Source: Hymenobacter sp. J193 (GTDB lineage: Bacteria > Bacteroidota > Bacteroidia > Cytophagales > Hymenobacteraceae). From it: DNA of 64,000 bases. The notes under the pieces are model-generated. The model saw nothing but the letters and a program-made list of their open reading frames with translations, did not search any database and was not told the DNA's origin. The stretch covers positions 1,826,001 through 1,890,000 of the forward strand of contig NZ_JAJONE010000001.1 of NCBI RefSeq assembly GCF_024700075.1. The letters are read 5' to 3'. This document shows positions 24,824-33,676 of the stretch, one piece after another (within the stretch, counting starts at the first letter, position 1; the number at the start of each line of letters is the position of its first letter). The position numbers and the translations under genes were made by a program.

Positions 24824-26146
24824 TTATTTTTTTCGGAACACGATACCGATGGGCACGCCCGTAAAGTCGAAATGCTCGCGGAGGCGGTTTTCGAGGTAGC
24901 GGGCGTAGCTTTCCTTCACGTACTGCGGCAGGTTGCAGAAGAAGGCAAACACCGGGTTGTGGGTGGGCAGCTGCGTAGCGTACTTGATGCGCACCAGCTT
25001 GCCTTTCTGGATAGGCGGCGGGTACTTCTCGATTTCCTTCAGCATCACCTCGTTCAGCTCCGAAGTCGGGATTTTGCGGCGCTTGCTCTCGTACACCTGC
25101 ACGGCGGTTTCGATGGCCTTGTGCACGCGCTGCTTGTTGAGCACCGACACGAAGATGATGGGCGGGTAGCTGATGGGCGCAATCTTCTCGCGGATTTTCT
25201 CCTCGAACTCCTTGGCCGTATTGGTTTCCTTGTTTTCGATCAGGTCCCACTTGTTCACCAGAATCACGATGCCCTTGCGGTTCTTATCGGCTAGGCCGAT
25301 GATGTTCATGTCCTGGGCCTCAATACCGCGGGTAGCGTCTAGCATCACGATACACACATCCGACTCCTCCAGCGCCCGCAGGGAGCGTAGCACGGAATAG
25401 AACTCGATGTCTTCGTGTACCTTGGTTTTGCGGCGCAGCCCGGCCGTATCTACCAGAATAAACTCCTGGCCGAAGGCATTGTAGCGGGCCTGAATAGAGT
25501 CGCGGGTGGTGCCGGCAATGTCCGTGACAATGCTGCGCTCGGTGCCCAGCAGCAGATTCACGAACGATGATTTGCCCACGTTGGGGCGGCCCACAATGGC
25601 AATTTTGGGCACGCCGGCGTCGGGCTCTTCGATGCCTTCTTCGGGGAAGTGACTTACCACGGCGTCGAGCAGGTCGCCGGTGCCGGAACCGCTCTGAGAG
25701 CTGATGGGGAAAATTTCCCCGTCGCCGATGCCGAGGGCGTAGAACTCGCCGGCGGCGTGGGCCCGCACGTTGGTATCGGCCTTGTTGGCTACCAGGTACA
25801 TGGGCTTTTTGCCCTGGTAGCGGCGCAGCACGTTGGCAAACTCCTCGTCGAGGTGGTGCAGGCCGGAGTCTACATCCACCATAAAGAGCACCACATCTGC
25901 TTCTTCAATGGCCAGCTTTACCTGCTTGTTGATTTCGCCCTCGAAGATGTCCTCGGAGTTGTGCACGTAGCCACCCGTATCAATCACGGTGAAGTACTTG
26001 CCGGTCCAGTCGCCGTAGCCGTAGTGCCGGTCGCGCGTCACGCCCGACTCGTTGTCCATAATGGCTTTGCGCTGGCCCACTAGGCGGTTGAACAGCGTGG
26101 ACTTGCCCACATTCGGGCGGCCCACAATGGCAATGGTATTTTTCAT
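24824..26146 (-). CDS. der: GTPase Der (EngA), ribosome assembly
   Basis: Double-GTPase needed for 50S subunit maturation. 440 residues. First G domain: [26 protein letters not shown]. Second G domain: [30 protein letters not shown]-terminal KH-like domain follows ([26 protein letters not shown]) ending [10 protein letters not shown]. Typical length and order for the family. Downstream of era on the same strand, with element I between them. Confidence 0.97.
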   Translation of the reverse strand: MKNTIAIVGRPNVGKSTLFNRLVGQRKAIMDNESGVTRDRHYGYGDWTGKYFTVIDTGGYVHNSEDIFEGEINKQVKLAIEEADVVLFMVDVDSGLHHLDEEFANVLRRYQGKKPMYLVANKADTNVRAHAAGEFYALGIGDGEIFPISSQSGSGTGDLLDAVVSHFPEEGIEEPDAGVPKIAIVGRPNVGKSSFVNLLLGTERSIVTDIAGTTRDSIQARYNAFGQEFILVDTAGLRRKTKVHEDIEFYSVLRSLRALEESDVCIVMLDATRGIEAQDMNIIGLADKNRKGIVILVNKWDLIENKETNTAKEFEEKIREKIAPISYPPIIFVSVLNKQRVHKAIETAVQVYESKRRKIPTSELNEVMLKEIEKYPPPIQKGKLVRIKYATQLPTHNPVFAFFCNLPQYVKESYARYLENRLREHFDFTGVPIGIVFRKK

Positions 26147-26237
26147 GTTGTCTGACTCCAGCCGCCGGCCCGACCAGTTTCGGCAGTGCCCGGAGTAGTT
26201 AAGTGAGTGTGAGGTCGGTGGTGTTGCTTCTTCTAGA

Positions 26238-26344
26238 ACGTCATGCTGAGCGAAGCCGAAGCATCTCGCGTGCTTATGTTGTGGTAGTAATCAAAAAGTA
26301 ATTATCACACTAGCGAGATGCTTCGACTTCGCTCAGCATGACGT
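26238..26344. repeat. Inverted repeat of the GTCATGCTGAGCGAAG family (element I)
   Basis: Left arm 26238-26269 and right arm 26313-26344 are reverse complements with one mismatch over 32 nt; an AT-rich 43-nt centre separates them. The core is the same as that of 21308-21402. It lies between the era stop and the der start. Confidence 0.9.
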
Positions 26345-26355
26345 GCTAGGATGAT

Positions 26356-27252
26356 TTACTGATAGCCGAACCGGCTCAAGGCTTTAGGGTCGGTGCGCCA
26401 GTTTTCGTTGACTTTGACGTGGATTTCCAGGAACACTTTTTTCTGGAAAAACTTCTCCATTTCCTCCCGGGCCCAGGTGCCTACTTTTTTGAGGGCCACG
26501 CCTTGCTGGCCGATGATGATGCCTTTCTGACTGGGGCGCTCCACGTAAATGATGGAGCGCATGCGGATGATGTCTTCCTCTTCCTTGAACTCCTCAATTT
26601 CGACCTCACAGCTATAAGGCACTTCCTTCTTGTAGAGCTTGAAGATTTTTTCCCGGATCATCTCGGCCGCAAAGAAGCGCTCTGGCTTGTCCGTCAGCTC
26701 ATCCTTGGGGTAGTAGGCCGGGTGAATGGGTAAGTAACCCAGCACCAGGTCCAGCAGCTCACCCGTCCCGAATTTCTCCAGGGCCGAAATGGGCAGCACC
26801 CGCGCCGCGTTGGGCAGGTGCTCCTGCCAGTAGGCTACTTTCTCCTCCACGCTGGCCTGGTCGGCCTGGTCGATCTTGTTTACCAGCAGCAGAATGGGCG
26901 TATCCACCATTTTGCGCAGGCGCTCCACGACCGGCTCCTCGTCGTGCTTTTCGTAGATGTCCGTCACGAACAGAATCACGTCGGCGTCTTCGAGGGAGGA
27001 GTACACAAACGACATCATGGCGTTGTGCAACTCGTACTTGGGCTGGATGATGCCGGGCGTATCGGAGTACACCAGCTGGAAGTCGTCGCCGTTGAGGATG
27101 CCCAGAATGCGGTGGCGCGTGGTCTGGGCTTTACTAGTTACGATGCTGAGCCGCTCGCCCATGAGGGCATTCATCAGCGTCGACTTGCCCACGTTGGGCT
27201 TGCCGATAATGCTCACGAAGCCAGCGCGGTGCGGTTTTGGTTCGGTATTCAC
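26356..27252 (-). CDS. era: GTPase Era
   Basis: GTPase that assists 16S rRNA maturation. About 298 residues from GTG 27252 (VNTEPKPHRAGFVSIIGKPN). G1 is GKPNVGKST, G2 TTRHRILG, G3 DTPGI, G4 NKID. The C-terminal KH RNA-binding domain contains GIIIGQQGVALKKVGTWAREEME. The longer frame to 27351 runs through the repeat element and past the promoter, so it is rejected. Confidence 0.96.
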   Translation of the reverse strand: MNTEPKPHRAGFVSIIGKPNVGKSTLMNALMGERLSIVTSKAQTTRHRILGILNGDDFQLVYSDTPGIIQPKYELHNAMMSFVYSSLEDADVILFVTDIYEKHDEEPVVERLRKMVDTPILLLVNKIDQADQASVEEKVAYWQEHLPNAARVLPISALEKFGTGELLDLVLGYLPIHPAYYPKDELTDKPERFFAAEMIREKIFKLYKKEVPYSCEVEIEEFKEEEDIIRMRSIIYVERPSQKGIIIGQQGVALKKVGTWAREEMEKFFQKKVFLEIHVKVNENWRTDPKALSRFGYQ

Positions 27253-27275
27253 TTCAGTGTCTGAAAATTGGCCTG

Positions 27276-27283
27276 CAAAGGTA
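27276..27283 (-). promoter_or_regulatory. -7 box of era
   Basis: TACCTTTG on the minus strand, 24 nt upstream of the GTG at 27252. The expected -33 position falls in the left arm of element J, without a clear TTTG. Confidence 0.55.
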
Positions 27284-27295
27284 CGGTTATTCTGA

Positions 27296-27456
27296 GCGGT
27301 TAGCTGTCGGCAGTTAGATATTAGCTTTTTTTGCAGCGGAAACCGAGCCAAACAGCTTTCTTTTTGGTTTAACGCACAGTTCTCACTTAGTAGCCCGTAG
27401 CCTGGCAGCGGCCATCCTTGCGAAAGGCCGGCGGCTACAGGCTAACCGCTAACAGC
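27296..27456. repeat. Heptad-armed inverted repeat (element J)
   Basis: Left arm 27296-27330 and right arm 27422-27456 are each five 7-nt units of the type GCGGTTA or GCTGTTA in opposite orientation, with a 91-nt centre. It occupies the divergent intergenic space between era and hemH, so both promoters must lie in or next to it. Confidence 0.72.
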
Positions 27457-27464
27457 TGCATAAA

Positions 27465-28505
27465 ATGCCCTCATCCGCTTCCAAAGGCCGCATCGGTGTA
27501 CTCCTCGTGAACCTGGGCACGCCCGACTCCCCCAGCACCCCGGACGTACGCCGCTACCTCAACGAATTCCTGACCGATGCCCGGGTGATTGACATGCCGG
27601 CCGCCATCCGCTACCCGCTGTTCCGGGGGTTAGTAGTGCCACTGCGGGCGCCCAAATCGGCCAAGATCTACCAGCAGCTCTGGACGGACCGCGGCTCTCC
27701 CCTGCTCTACCACGGCCTCGATCTGCAGAAGCTGGTGCAGGAGCAGCTGGGCAAAGACTACCTCGTGGCCTTCGGGATGCGCTACCAGAACCCGAGCATT
27801 GAAAGTGCGCTGGAAGAGCTGCGCGACGCGGCCGTAGAGCGGATTATCGTGCTGCCGCTGTTTCCGCAGTACGCGGCGGCCAGCACGGGCTCGGTGCAGG
27901 AAAAGGTGATGGACATCGTGAAAGACTGGTGGATTGTGCCCAGCATCTCCTTCATCAGCAACTTCGTGGAGGAGCCGGGCTTCATCGAAACCTTTGCTAC
28001 GCTGGGCAAGGTCGAAATGGCAAAGCACGCCTACGACCATGTTGTCTTCAGCTACCACGGCATTCCCGAGCGGCACGTGCTGAAGGGCAGCCACAAAGGC
28101 TACTGTAAGCTGGGCAGCTGCTGCGCCAGCTACAACAAAAACAACCGCTACTGCTACCGGGCGCAGTGCTTTGAAACGTCGCGGCAACTGGGAAAGGCTC
28201 TAGGCCTAACTCCGGAACAGTACACCACCACGTTCCAGAGCCGCCTGCAAAGCCGCCTGCGTGACCCGTGGCTGCAGCCATACACCGACGAGGTGCTGAA
28301 GGAGCTGCCTGGCAAAGGCATTCACAACGTGCTGGCCTTCTCCCCGGCTTTCGTGGCCGACTGCCTGGAAACGACCATTGAGGTAGGTGAAGAGTTCAAG
28401 GAAATGTTTGAGCAGGCCGGCGGCAAACACTGGCAGTTGGTGCCTTCGCTCAACTCGCACCCGCAATGGGTAGATGCCGTGGCCGATATGATTCGGCGTA
28501 ATTAG
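27465..28505 (+). CDS. hemH: Ferrochelatase
   Basis: Inserts iron into protoporphyrin IX, the last step of heme synthesis. 346 residues. It starts MPSSASKGRIGVLLVNLGTPDSP. The family signature around the catalytic His is FSYHGIPERHV and the acidic metal-path stretch is FSPAFVADCLETTIEV. A cysteine-rich stretch (CKLGSCCASYNKNNRYCYRAQC) is present as in related bacterial enzymes. The start is 9 nt past the right arm of element J. No other heme gene is nearby. Confidence 0.96.
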   Translation: MPSSASKGRIGVLLVNLGTPDSPSTPDVRRYLNEFLTDARVIDMPAAIRYPLFRGLVVPLRAPKSAKIYQQLWTDRGSPLLYHGLDLQKLVQEQLGKDYLVAFGMRYQNPSIESALEELRDAAVERIIVLPLFPQYAAASTGSVQEKVMDIVKDWWIVPSISFISNFVEEPGFIETFATLGKVEMAKHAYDHVVFSYHGIPERHVLKGSHKGYCKLGSCCASYNKNNRYCYRAQCFETSRQLGKALGLTPEQYTTTFQSRLQSRLRDPWLQPYTDEVLKELPGKGIHNVLAFSPAFVADCLETTIEVGEEFKEMFEQAGGKHWQLVPSLNSHPQWVDAVADMIRRN

Positions 28506-28528
28506 CGTCTTCTCCACCATAAAGTATG

Positions 28529-28562
28529 TAGGCCCGCCTCCGGTAATCTGGAAGCGGGCCTG
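28529..28562. terminator. GC-rich hairpin between convergent genes
   Basis: TAGGCCCGC pairs with GCGGGCCTG around a 16-nt loop, downstream of hemH and of the convergent PRC-barrel gene. The T-run is poor. Confidence 0.5.
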
Positions 28563-28583
28563 CGTGTTTCAGACAGAAAGCAC

Positions 28584-29066
28584 TCAACTCAGCCGGCGGC
28601 GCTGGTAGAACTGGCTGTCGTCGTAGCCGGGCTGGTTGTAAAAACTCTGCTCTCCCTCGGGCAGCTGCAGATTCAGGGCCCGCAGCATGGCCTGCTCGTA
28701 CTCGCGGGTAATCTGGATTTCGACGTACGGCGGGTAGTCCAGCACCGACTGGGCCGTGAGCGAGGGCACGAACACATTGTCGCCATCCTCATCCAGCGCG
28801 GCCACGCCAATGGGCAGCAGAATATGCCGGTCCCGCTCGTTGATGTGCAGGCTTTCATCCAGCTCTACATCCAGGTAGCGAACTTTCAGGGCCTCGGCAT
28901 CCACAATCAGCTCGTACACCTGGCCAAACTGGCGGCCGTCGGCCCCGCGCACGGCCCAGCCGCGTACATCGGGGTTGCCATCGGCTACTTCAAACTCCGT
29001 CAGGTCGCGCAGGCGGCGCAGGTGCATACCCTGGGCAGAGGGAATCGGGTCGGTAACGGGTTCCAT
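28584..29066 (-). CDS. PRC-barrel domain protein
   Basis: About 160 residues from the ATG at 29066. The core reads DVRGWAVRGADGRQFGQVYELIVDAEALKVRYLDVEL, a PRC-barrel as found in photosynthetic reaction-centre H subunits and RimM. The tail is Tyr/Gln-rich (SFYNQPGYDDSQFYQRRRLS). No membrane segment. Domain is clear; role, perhaps a stress or RNA-related adaptor, is unknown. Followed on the same strand by a small membrane protein gene upstream at 29100. Confidence 0.85.
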   Translation of the reverse strand: MEPVTDPIPSAQGMHLRRLRDLTEFEVADGNPDVRGWAVRGADGRQFGQVYELIVDAEALKVRYLDVELDESLHINERDRHILLPIGVAALDEDGDNVFVPSLTAQSVLDYPPYVEIQITREYEQAMLRALNLQLPEGEQSFYNQPGYDDSQFYQRRRLS

Positions 29067-29099
29067 GGGCAAAACAATCGAAAGGAATATGGCGGCGGC

Positions 29100-29753
29100 T
29101 TAGCGCGCCGGGGGTTGATTGAGGGCCTGCACTACGCGGGCTGCGTGGGTCAGATACGCCTTCAGCGCCTGCTGATCCTGAGGTGTGGCAGCCCGACCGG
29201 TCAGCGCATCGGCCTCAGTCGTCAACTGGTTGATTTCCGTCTCCAACTCAGGATAAGCTTTTTGCTGCATGGCCTGCATGAGGGCCGTGGCAGCTACGTA
29301 GCCGGGCCGCAGACTGGAGCCGGTTTCATCAAGCCGGCTGGTAGCGCTGGTCAGATCGTCGCGGCGGGTGCTGATGGCCGGGTCGCGCAGGTCGCCCCGG
29401 TCGGCAAGGCTGCTGAGTACGGCACTCAACTGTTGCAGGCCGCGCCGGCCGTAGTCGGGCGTAGCGGCATCAGCAGCAGCGAAAGTGGCTAATTCATCCG
29501 GTGTTGCCGCAGCCTCCGTGGGGGTGCTCATATCGGCCACAGCCGCATTGTTATCGGGACGGGGGCCGGTTTCGGCGCCCGTGGTGCTGTCGGGGGCCGG
29601 GTTGGCGGCAGTAGCGACCGGGGGTGGCGTGGTAGAGGTGGTGTCGTGCCGGAGCAGAAAGTAAGCGGCCGCCGCCACCACGGCCAGCACGAGCAGAATC
29701 AGCAGCCAGGGACTGGGAGAAGACTTTTTGCGTTGAATATTGATGTCGGCCAT
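29100..29753 (-). CDS. Single-pass membrane protein of unknown function
   Basis: About 217 residues from the ATG at 29753. A short basic N-terminus (NIQRKKSSPSP) precedes one membrane helix (WLLILLVLAVVAAAAYFLL), then a Thr/Pro/Ala-rich linker and a helical domain with RRGLQQLSAVLSSLADRGDL and PELETEINQLTTEADALTG. No domain recognised. Same strand and 33 nt from the PRC-barrel gene, probably co-transcribed with it. Confidence 0.75.
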   Translation of the reverse strand: MADINIQRKKSSPSPWLLILLVLAVVAAAAYFLLRHDTTSTTPPPVATAANPAPDSTTGAETGPRPDNNAAVADMSTPTEAAATPDELATFAAADAATPDYGRRGLQQLSAVLSSLADRGDLRDPAISTRRDDLTSATSRLDETGSSLRPGYVAATALMQAMQQKAYPELETEINQLTTEADALTGRAATPQDQQALKAYLTHAARVVQALNQPPAR

Positions 29754-29828
29754 AGCAGCGAGAGCAGGGTTTGGGCTGTCCATACGCATTATAGGAGAAA
29801 TACGATACGTCCCTTTTGCTGAAGAGGC

Positions 29829-31259
29829 CTACCCCGGTAGCACGGGCAGCGGGATAAAGTCGGCGGGCGCGGGCTGCGGAATGGCCCGCGCCCCCTGCAC
29901 CCTAGCAAGAATTGCTTCCAGCAACGGCCGCATGGAATGCAGCTGCCGGGTTTTGATCATAAAGTTCCAGAGGGGCTCAAAGCACTTCCAGCCGCCGGCA
30001 TAGGCAAAATGCTTGAGCTGGTGCTTAAGCTTGTCGTGCGCGAGGCTGGCCCGGGTGATGTTGGCCCAGGAGTAAAATTCCCGATACGCCCAGTCATAGC
30101 CTTCTTTCAGCTGCGTCGCCGTCAGGTGGGGGCCGGGCTGGTGTACTACTGTGCGGGTATCGTACTCGTTCCAGCGCTGGTGCAGCAAGCGTCCTTCGGC
30201 CTCGATGTGCTGGTAATAGGCGGTACCGGGATAAGGCGTGGCAATGTGAAAGGTGGCCGTGGTGATGCCCTGCTGCACGGCCCAGTCAACGGTGCGCTTA
30301 AACACGTCGGGCCCGTCATCATCCAGGCCAAACACGAAGCTGCCATTGATCATGATGCCCAGATCGTGCAGGCGGCGGATGGCCAGGGCATAGTCGCGGC
30401 CCAGGTTCTGGTGCTTGTTGCTGGCCCGCAGGTTGGCCGGGCTCAGGGTTTCAAATCCTACAAACAAGCTGCGCAGCCCGGCCGCTGCCGCTTTTTCCAG
30501 CAAGCCATTGTCGCGCAGAATACTATCGACGGTAGCGGCACCCTGAAACAGACGGCCCATTCCCTGCATGCCATCAAACAGGGCAGCGGCAAAGCGCTGG
30601 TGGCCCAGCAGGTGGTCATCGAGAAAGTAGAGGTGCCGGCCGGGCAGCCGGTCTATTTCAGCCAGGGCGTCGTCAATAGGCTGCGTGTAGAAGGTGGTGC
30701 CCCCCTCGAAGAAGGCATCTTTGTAGCAGAAGTCGCAATGGTGAGGGCAGCCGCGCGTGACGACGATGGAGTTGGGCACCAGATACAGTTCCCGCCGGAT
30801 CAGGTCGCGCCGGATGGGTGGTGTACCGGCCAGGGTGCGGCGGCTGGGCGCTACGTAGCGGGATCGGGCCTGCCGCTGCTGCCAGTCGCGCAGGAACTTT
30901 GGAAAAATATCTTCCCCGGGGCCCAGAAAAATGCTGTCGGCGTGCGGGGCGGCCTCCTCAGGCAGGCTGGTTACGTGCAGGCCTCCCAGGCATACATAGC
31001 TTCCTTGGCTACGGTACCAATCGGCCAGGGCATAAGCCCGGAAGGCGTTGGTGATGTACACCTGGATGATGACTAGGTCGGGCGCATCGTGCAGCCGGAG
31101 CTCTTCCACGTGTTCGTCCTGCAGCTCGGCGGTCCAGTCGGGCGGCAGGAAGGCCGCCAGTGTAGCCAGGCCCAGCGGCGGAAACAGCGAGTATTTGATG
31201 GGCCGCCAGTACGGATTGGTGGCCTCGGTAAGAGCCGGCAGAATGAATTTGACGTGCAT
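29829..31259 (-). CDS. B12-binding-domain radical SAM protein
   Basis: 476 residues. An N-terminal cobalamin-binding-like region (GLATLAAFLPPDWTAELQDEHVEEL ... VCLGGLHVTSLPEEA) is followed by a radical SAM core with the cluster motif CPHHCDFC (Cys-x3-Cys-x2-Cys) at about residue 195. A C-terminal domain carries the stretch HQLKHFAYAGGWKCFEPLWNFMIKT. The family includes enzymes that methylate hopanoids, bacteriochlorophyll and other unactivated carbons. No obvious substrate gene is adjacent, so the substrate is unknown. Divergent from the DUF2157-type gene. Confidence 0.88.
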   Translation of the reverse strand: MHVKFILPALTEATNPYWRPIKYSLFPPLGLATLAAFLPPDWTAELQDEHVEELRLHDAPDLVIIQVYITNAFRAYALADWYRSQGSYVCLGGLHVTSLPEEAAPHADSIFLGPGEDIFPKFLRDWQQRQARSRYVAPSRRTLAGTPPIRRDLIRRELYLVPNSIVVTRGCPHHCDFCYKDAFFEGGTTFYTQPIDDALAEIDRLPGRHLYFLDDHLLGHQRFAAALFDGMQGMGRLFQGAATVDSILRDNGLLEKAAAAGLRSLFVGFETLSPANLRASNKHQNLGRDYALAIRRLHDLGIMINGSFVFGLDDDGPDVFKRTVDWAVQQGITTATFHIATPYPGTAYYQHIEAEGRLLHQRWNEYDTRTVVHQPGPHLTATQLKEGYDWAYREFYSWANITRASLAHDKLKHQLKHFAYAGGWKCFEPLWNFMIKTRQLHSMRPLLEAILARVQGARAIPQPAPADFIPLPVLPG

Positions 31260-31404
31260 AGCAGCCTCGGTGTCAGAGAAGAGAACAACACAAAGAATCA
31301 GAATAAACTTTGCAATTCAAAGTACTTTACAAGACAAGAGCATTGCAAAGGTTTCGTATCTGATATCTGGCTGCTCATCTAAGAAGTGCTATGTTTATCG
31401 CAGA

Positions 31405-31412
31405 TACCTTCG
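31405..31412 (+). promoter_or_regulatory. -7 box of the DUF2157-type operon
   Basis: TACCTTCG, one base off TAnnTTTG, lies 22 nt before the ATG at 31434 in a divergent intergenic region that is otherwise AT-rich and empty. Confidence 0.4.
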
Positions 31413-31433
31413 TGGGCCAGCTTATTACTTTAC

Positions 31434-32423
31434 ATGATACCTGATCAACTTCTGACTGATTTACAAAATGCCGAGCTGCTACCTGCAGCTCAGGCAGCAG
31501 CTATTCGGGAAGATGAGCGGACGCGCCCCTTTTCCCTGCACTACGAGTTGCGCGCTGCGCTGTACCTGGGCATCACCCTGCTCACCGGTGGATTGGGCGT
31601 ACTGCTGTATCAGCACTTAAGTGAAATCGGGCACGGCGTCATCATCGGGAGCATGGTGCTGCTGATGGCAGCCAGCTTTGGGTATGCGACCCGCCACCGG
31701 CAGCCCTTTACCTGGGGGCAAGCCCGGCCCGTTAGCTTCGTGCCGGACTATATTCTGCTGCTGGGCTGCCTGCTGTTTCTGGCCCTGGAAACGTATCTGC
31801 AGGTGCAGTACAACTTCTTCGGGAGCCGCTACGGGCTGGTTACCATTCTCCCGGCCGCGCTGTTTCTGGCCCTGGCTTATGGTTTCGACCACCGGGGGGT
31901 GCTGGCTATGGGCCTCACAGCGCTGGCGTCCTGGGTGGGCGTGAGCATTGCCCCGCTTTCGGCCTTCACCGAGAACAGCTTTCTGTCGTCGCGGCTGGGT
32001 GGGGCGGCAGTGCTGCTCGGGCTGCTGCTGGCCGGCGTGGGGTTCTACTCCGATTTTGCGGATCGAAAGCGGCACTTTGCCTTCACCTATATTTCCCTGG
32101 GAGCAAACCTGGCCCTGCTGGCCGCTACCGTTTCCTTATTTGATTTTTACTTGTCCAGCTTCCTGCCCAACGCGCTGTTGGTGCTCCTGATTCTGGCCCT
32201 GAGCGCCGGCCTGGTGTGGTATGCCCGGCTCCGTCGTTCCTACCTTTTCCTGCTGATGGGCGCCGTGTATGGCTATATCACCGTCACCTACCTGTTTTTC
32301 CATCTGCTTGATTTCAACGACGGGGAAGCTGCTATTATGCTGGGCTTGTTCTATTTCATGGGTTCGGCGGTGGCTGTTATTCTTTTCTTCGTCAACGCCA
32401 AGAAATTTCTTCGCCTAGCATGA
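31434..32423 (+). CDS. DUF2157-type multi-spanning membrane protein
   Basis: About 329 residues from the ATG at 31434. The soluble N-terminus (MIPDQLLTDLQNAELLPAAQAAAIRED) is followed by about eight to ten membrane helices beginning AALYLGITLLTGGLGVLLYQHL. The N-terminal helical segment plus repeated TM pattern matches DUF2157-like proteins. Ends with an ATGA overlap with the next gene, so the two are translationally coupled. Function unknown. Confidence 0.8.
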   Translation: MIPDQLLTDLQNAELLPAAQAAAIREDERTRPFSLHYELRAALYLGITLLTGGLGVLLYQHLSEIGHGVIIGSMVLLMAASFGYATRHRQPFTWGQARPVSFVPDYILLLGCLLFLALETYLQVQYNFFGSRYGLVTILPAALFLALAYGFDHRGVLAMGLTALASWVGVSIAPLSAFTENSFLSSRLGGAAVLLGLLLAGVGFYSDFADRKRHFAFTYISLGANLALLAATVSLFDFYLSSFLPNALLVLLILALSAGLVWYARLRRSYLFLLMGAVYGYITVTYLFFHLLDFNDGEAAIMLGLFYFMGSAVAVILFFVNAKKFLRLA

Positions 32424-33619
32424 GCCTGAAAGCCTACAACCCTGCCTGGGCTTACCAGGAAGCCATGCAGCAAGCCGCCACCCGCTGGCACCGCCGCGGC
32501 TTGCTTACCGCCGCGCAGCACCAGGCTATCCGGGCCCGCTACCCGCTGGAGTTCTACCGGCCCGGGCTGTTTCTGCGCATCGGCCTGTTTTTGTTTACCT
32601 GCATAGGAGCTGCCGGAGCCGCGGGCTTTCTGGCGCTGATCCTCTCCGACGTCGTGTCGTCTTCCTTCCTGAAAGTGCTGGCCTTTCTGTGTGCTGCCGG
32701 GGGGCTGGCCGTGCTGGAAATGAGCATCCGGGGGTCCCGCATCTACCACGCCGGCGCCGACAACGCGCTCCTGTACTGCTGCCTGGGCTGGGTTACTGTT
32801 CTTTTCACCGGTGTAATCTACGACGTAATTCCCCTAGCCAGCCGGGACTACGAATCCTTGGGCAACCCGTATCTGCAAATGGTACTGGGGCCGCTGTTCG
32901 TCGTTTTTCTCGTAGCCACCATTCGCTACGCCGATAGGCTGGTGGCCGCCGCTACTTACCTGCTGCTGCTGCTGCTGGTCGTCAATGCTGCGCTGCAGGT
33001 TCCGTATGGCCAGGCGCTGCTGCCATTTGTGCTCATGCTGGCGGCCGTGGGAGCTTATTGGCTCGTGCGCCAGCTGCATAAGCGCCCTGATTACCTGTAT
33101 TACCAGCCTTGTCTGACGCTGCTGGAGGTTTTGGTGCTGCTCACGTTTTATGCGGCCGGCAACTATTACGTGGTACGGGAAGCCAACGCTATGCTCAGCG
33201 GTGCCTTCACCTCAACCCAAATTCCGTTGGCCCCGGTCTTTTATGCTCTGACGGCAGGTATTCCGCTGTATTATATTGTAATCGGCTTGCGGCGCCCCAG
33301 CCGGATCTGGCTGCTGACGGGGTTACTGACGGCGGCCTGCTCGGTGGCTACGTTGCGGTACTACCGGTCACTGCTGCCACCCGAAATAGCCGCCGTACTG
33401 GCCGGGGCGGTGCTGCTGGCCGTAGCCGCCTGGGCCGCACGCTACCTGCGGCCGGCCCGGCACGGGCTTACCTCCCTGCCGGATGACGAGCAGCCGCCTC
33501 ACTTCAATCTGGAGTCGTTGGTGGTGGCCGAAACGGCCGTTGTACCGCAGGCGCCGCAGCCGGGCTTGGAGTTTGGCGGGGGCCAGTTCGGCGGCGGCGG
33601 GGCCGAGAGCACCTATTAG
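32420..33619 (+). CDS. Multi-spanning membrane protein, paired with the DUF2157-type gene
   Basis: 399 residues with about ten membrane helices (FLRIGLFLFTCIGAAGAAGFLALIL is the first). The cytoplasmic N-terminus resembles that of its upstream partner (TRWHRRGLLTAAQHQAIRARYP), suggesting that the pair arose by duplication. The C-terminus is Gly/Pro/Gln-rich (GLEFGGGQFGGGGAESTY). Starts inside the stop codon of the upstream gene. Function unknown, probably works with its partner. Confidence 0.75.
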   Translation: MSLKAYNPAWAYQEAMQQAATRWHRRGLLTAAQHQAIRARYPLEFYRPGLFLRIGLFLFTCIGAAGAAGFLALILSDVVSSSFLKVLAFLCAAGGLAVLEMSIRGSRIYHAGADNALLYCCLGWVTVLFTGVIYDVIPLASRDYESLGNPYLQMVLGPLFVVFLVATIRYADRLVAAATYLLLLLLVVNAALQVPYGQALLPFVLMLAAVGAYWLVRQLHKRPDYLYYQPCLTLLEVLVLLTFYAAGNYYVVREANAMLSGAFTSTQIPLAPVFYALTAGIPLYYIVIGLRRPSRIWLLTGLLTAACSVATLRYYRSLLPPEIAAVLAGAVLLAVAAWAARYLRPARHGLTSLPDDEQPPHFNLESLVVAETAVVPQAPQPGLEFGGGQFGGGGAESTY

Positions 33620-33676
33620 CCGCCAAAGGGCGAGTTTGCTAAAGCCCTGTCACGGCCACCGTCTACTGCTGACTGG

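Noticed and set aside
27253..27351. N-terminal extension of Era
   Set aside because: The extra residues are translated from the -7 box and the left arm of element J; Era proteins start near the GTG at 27252.
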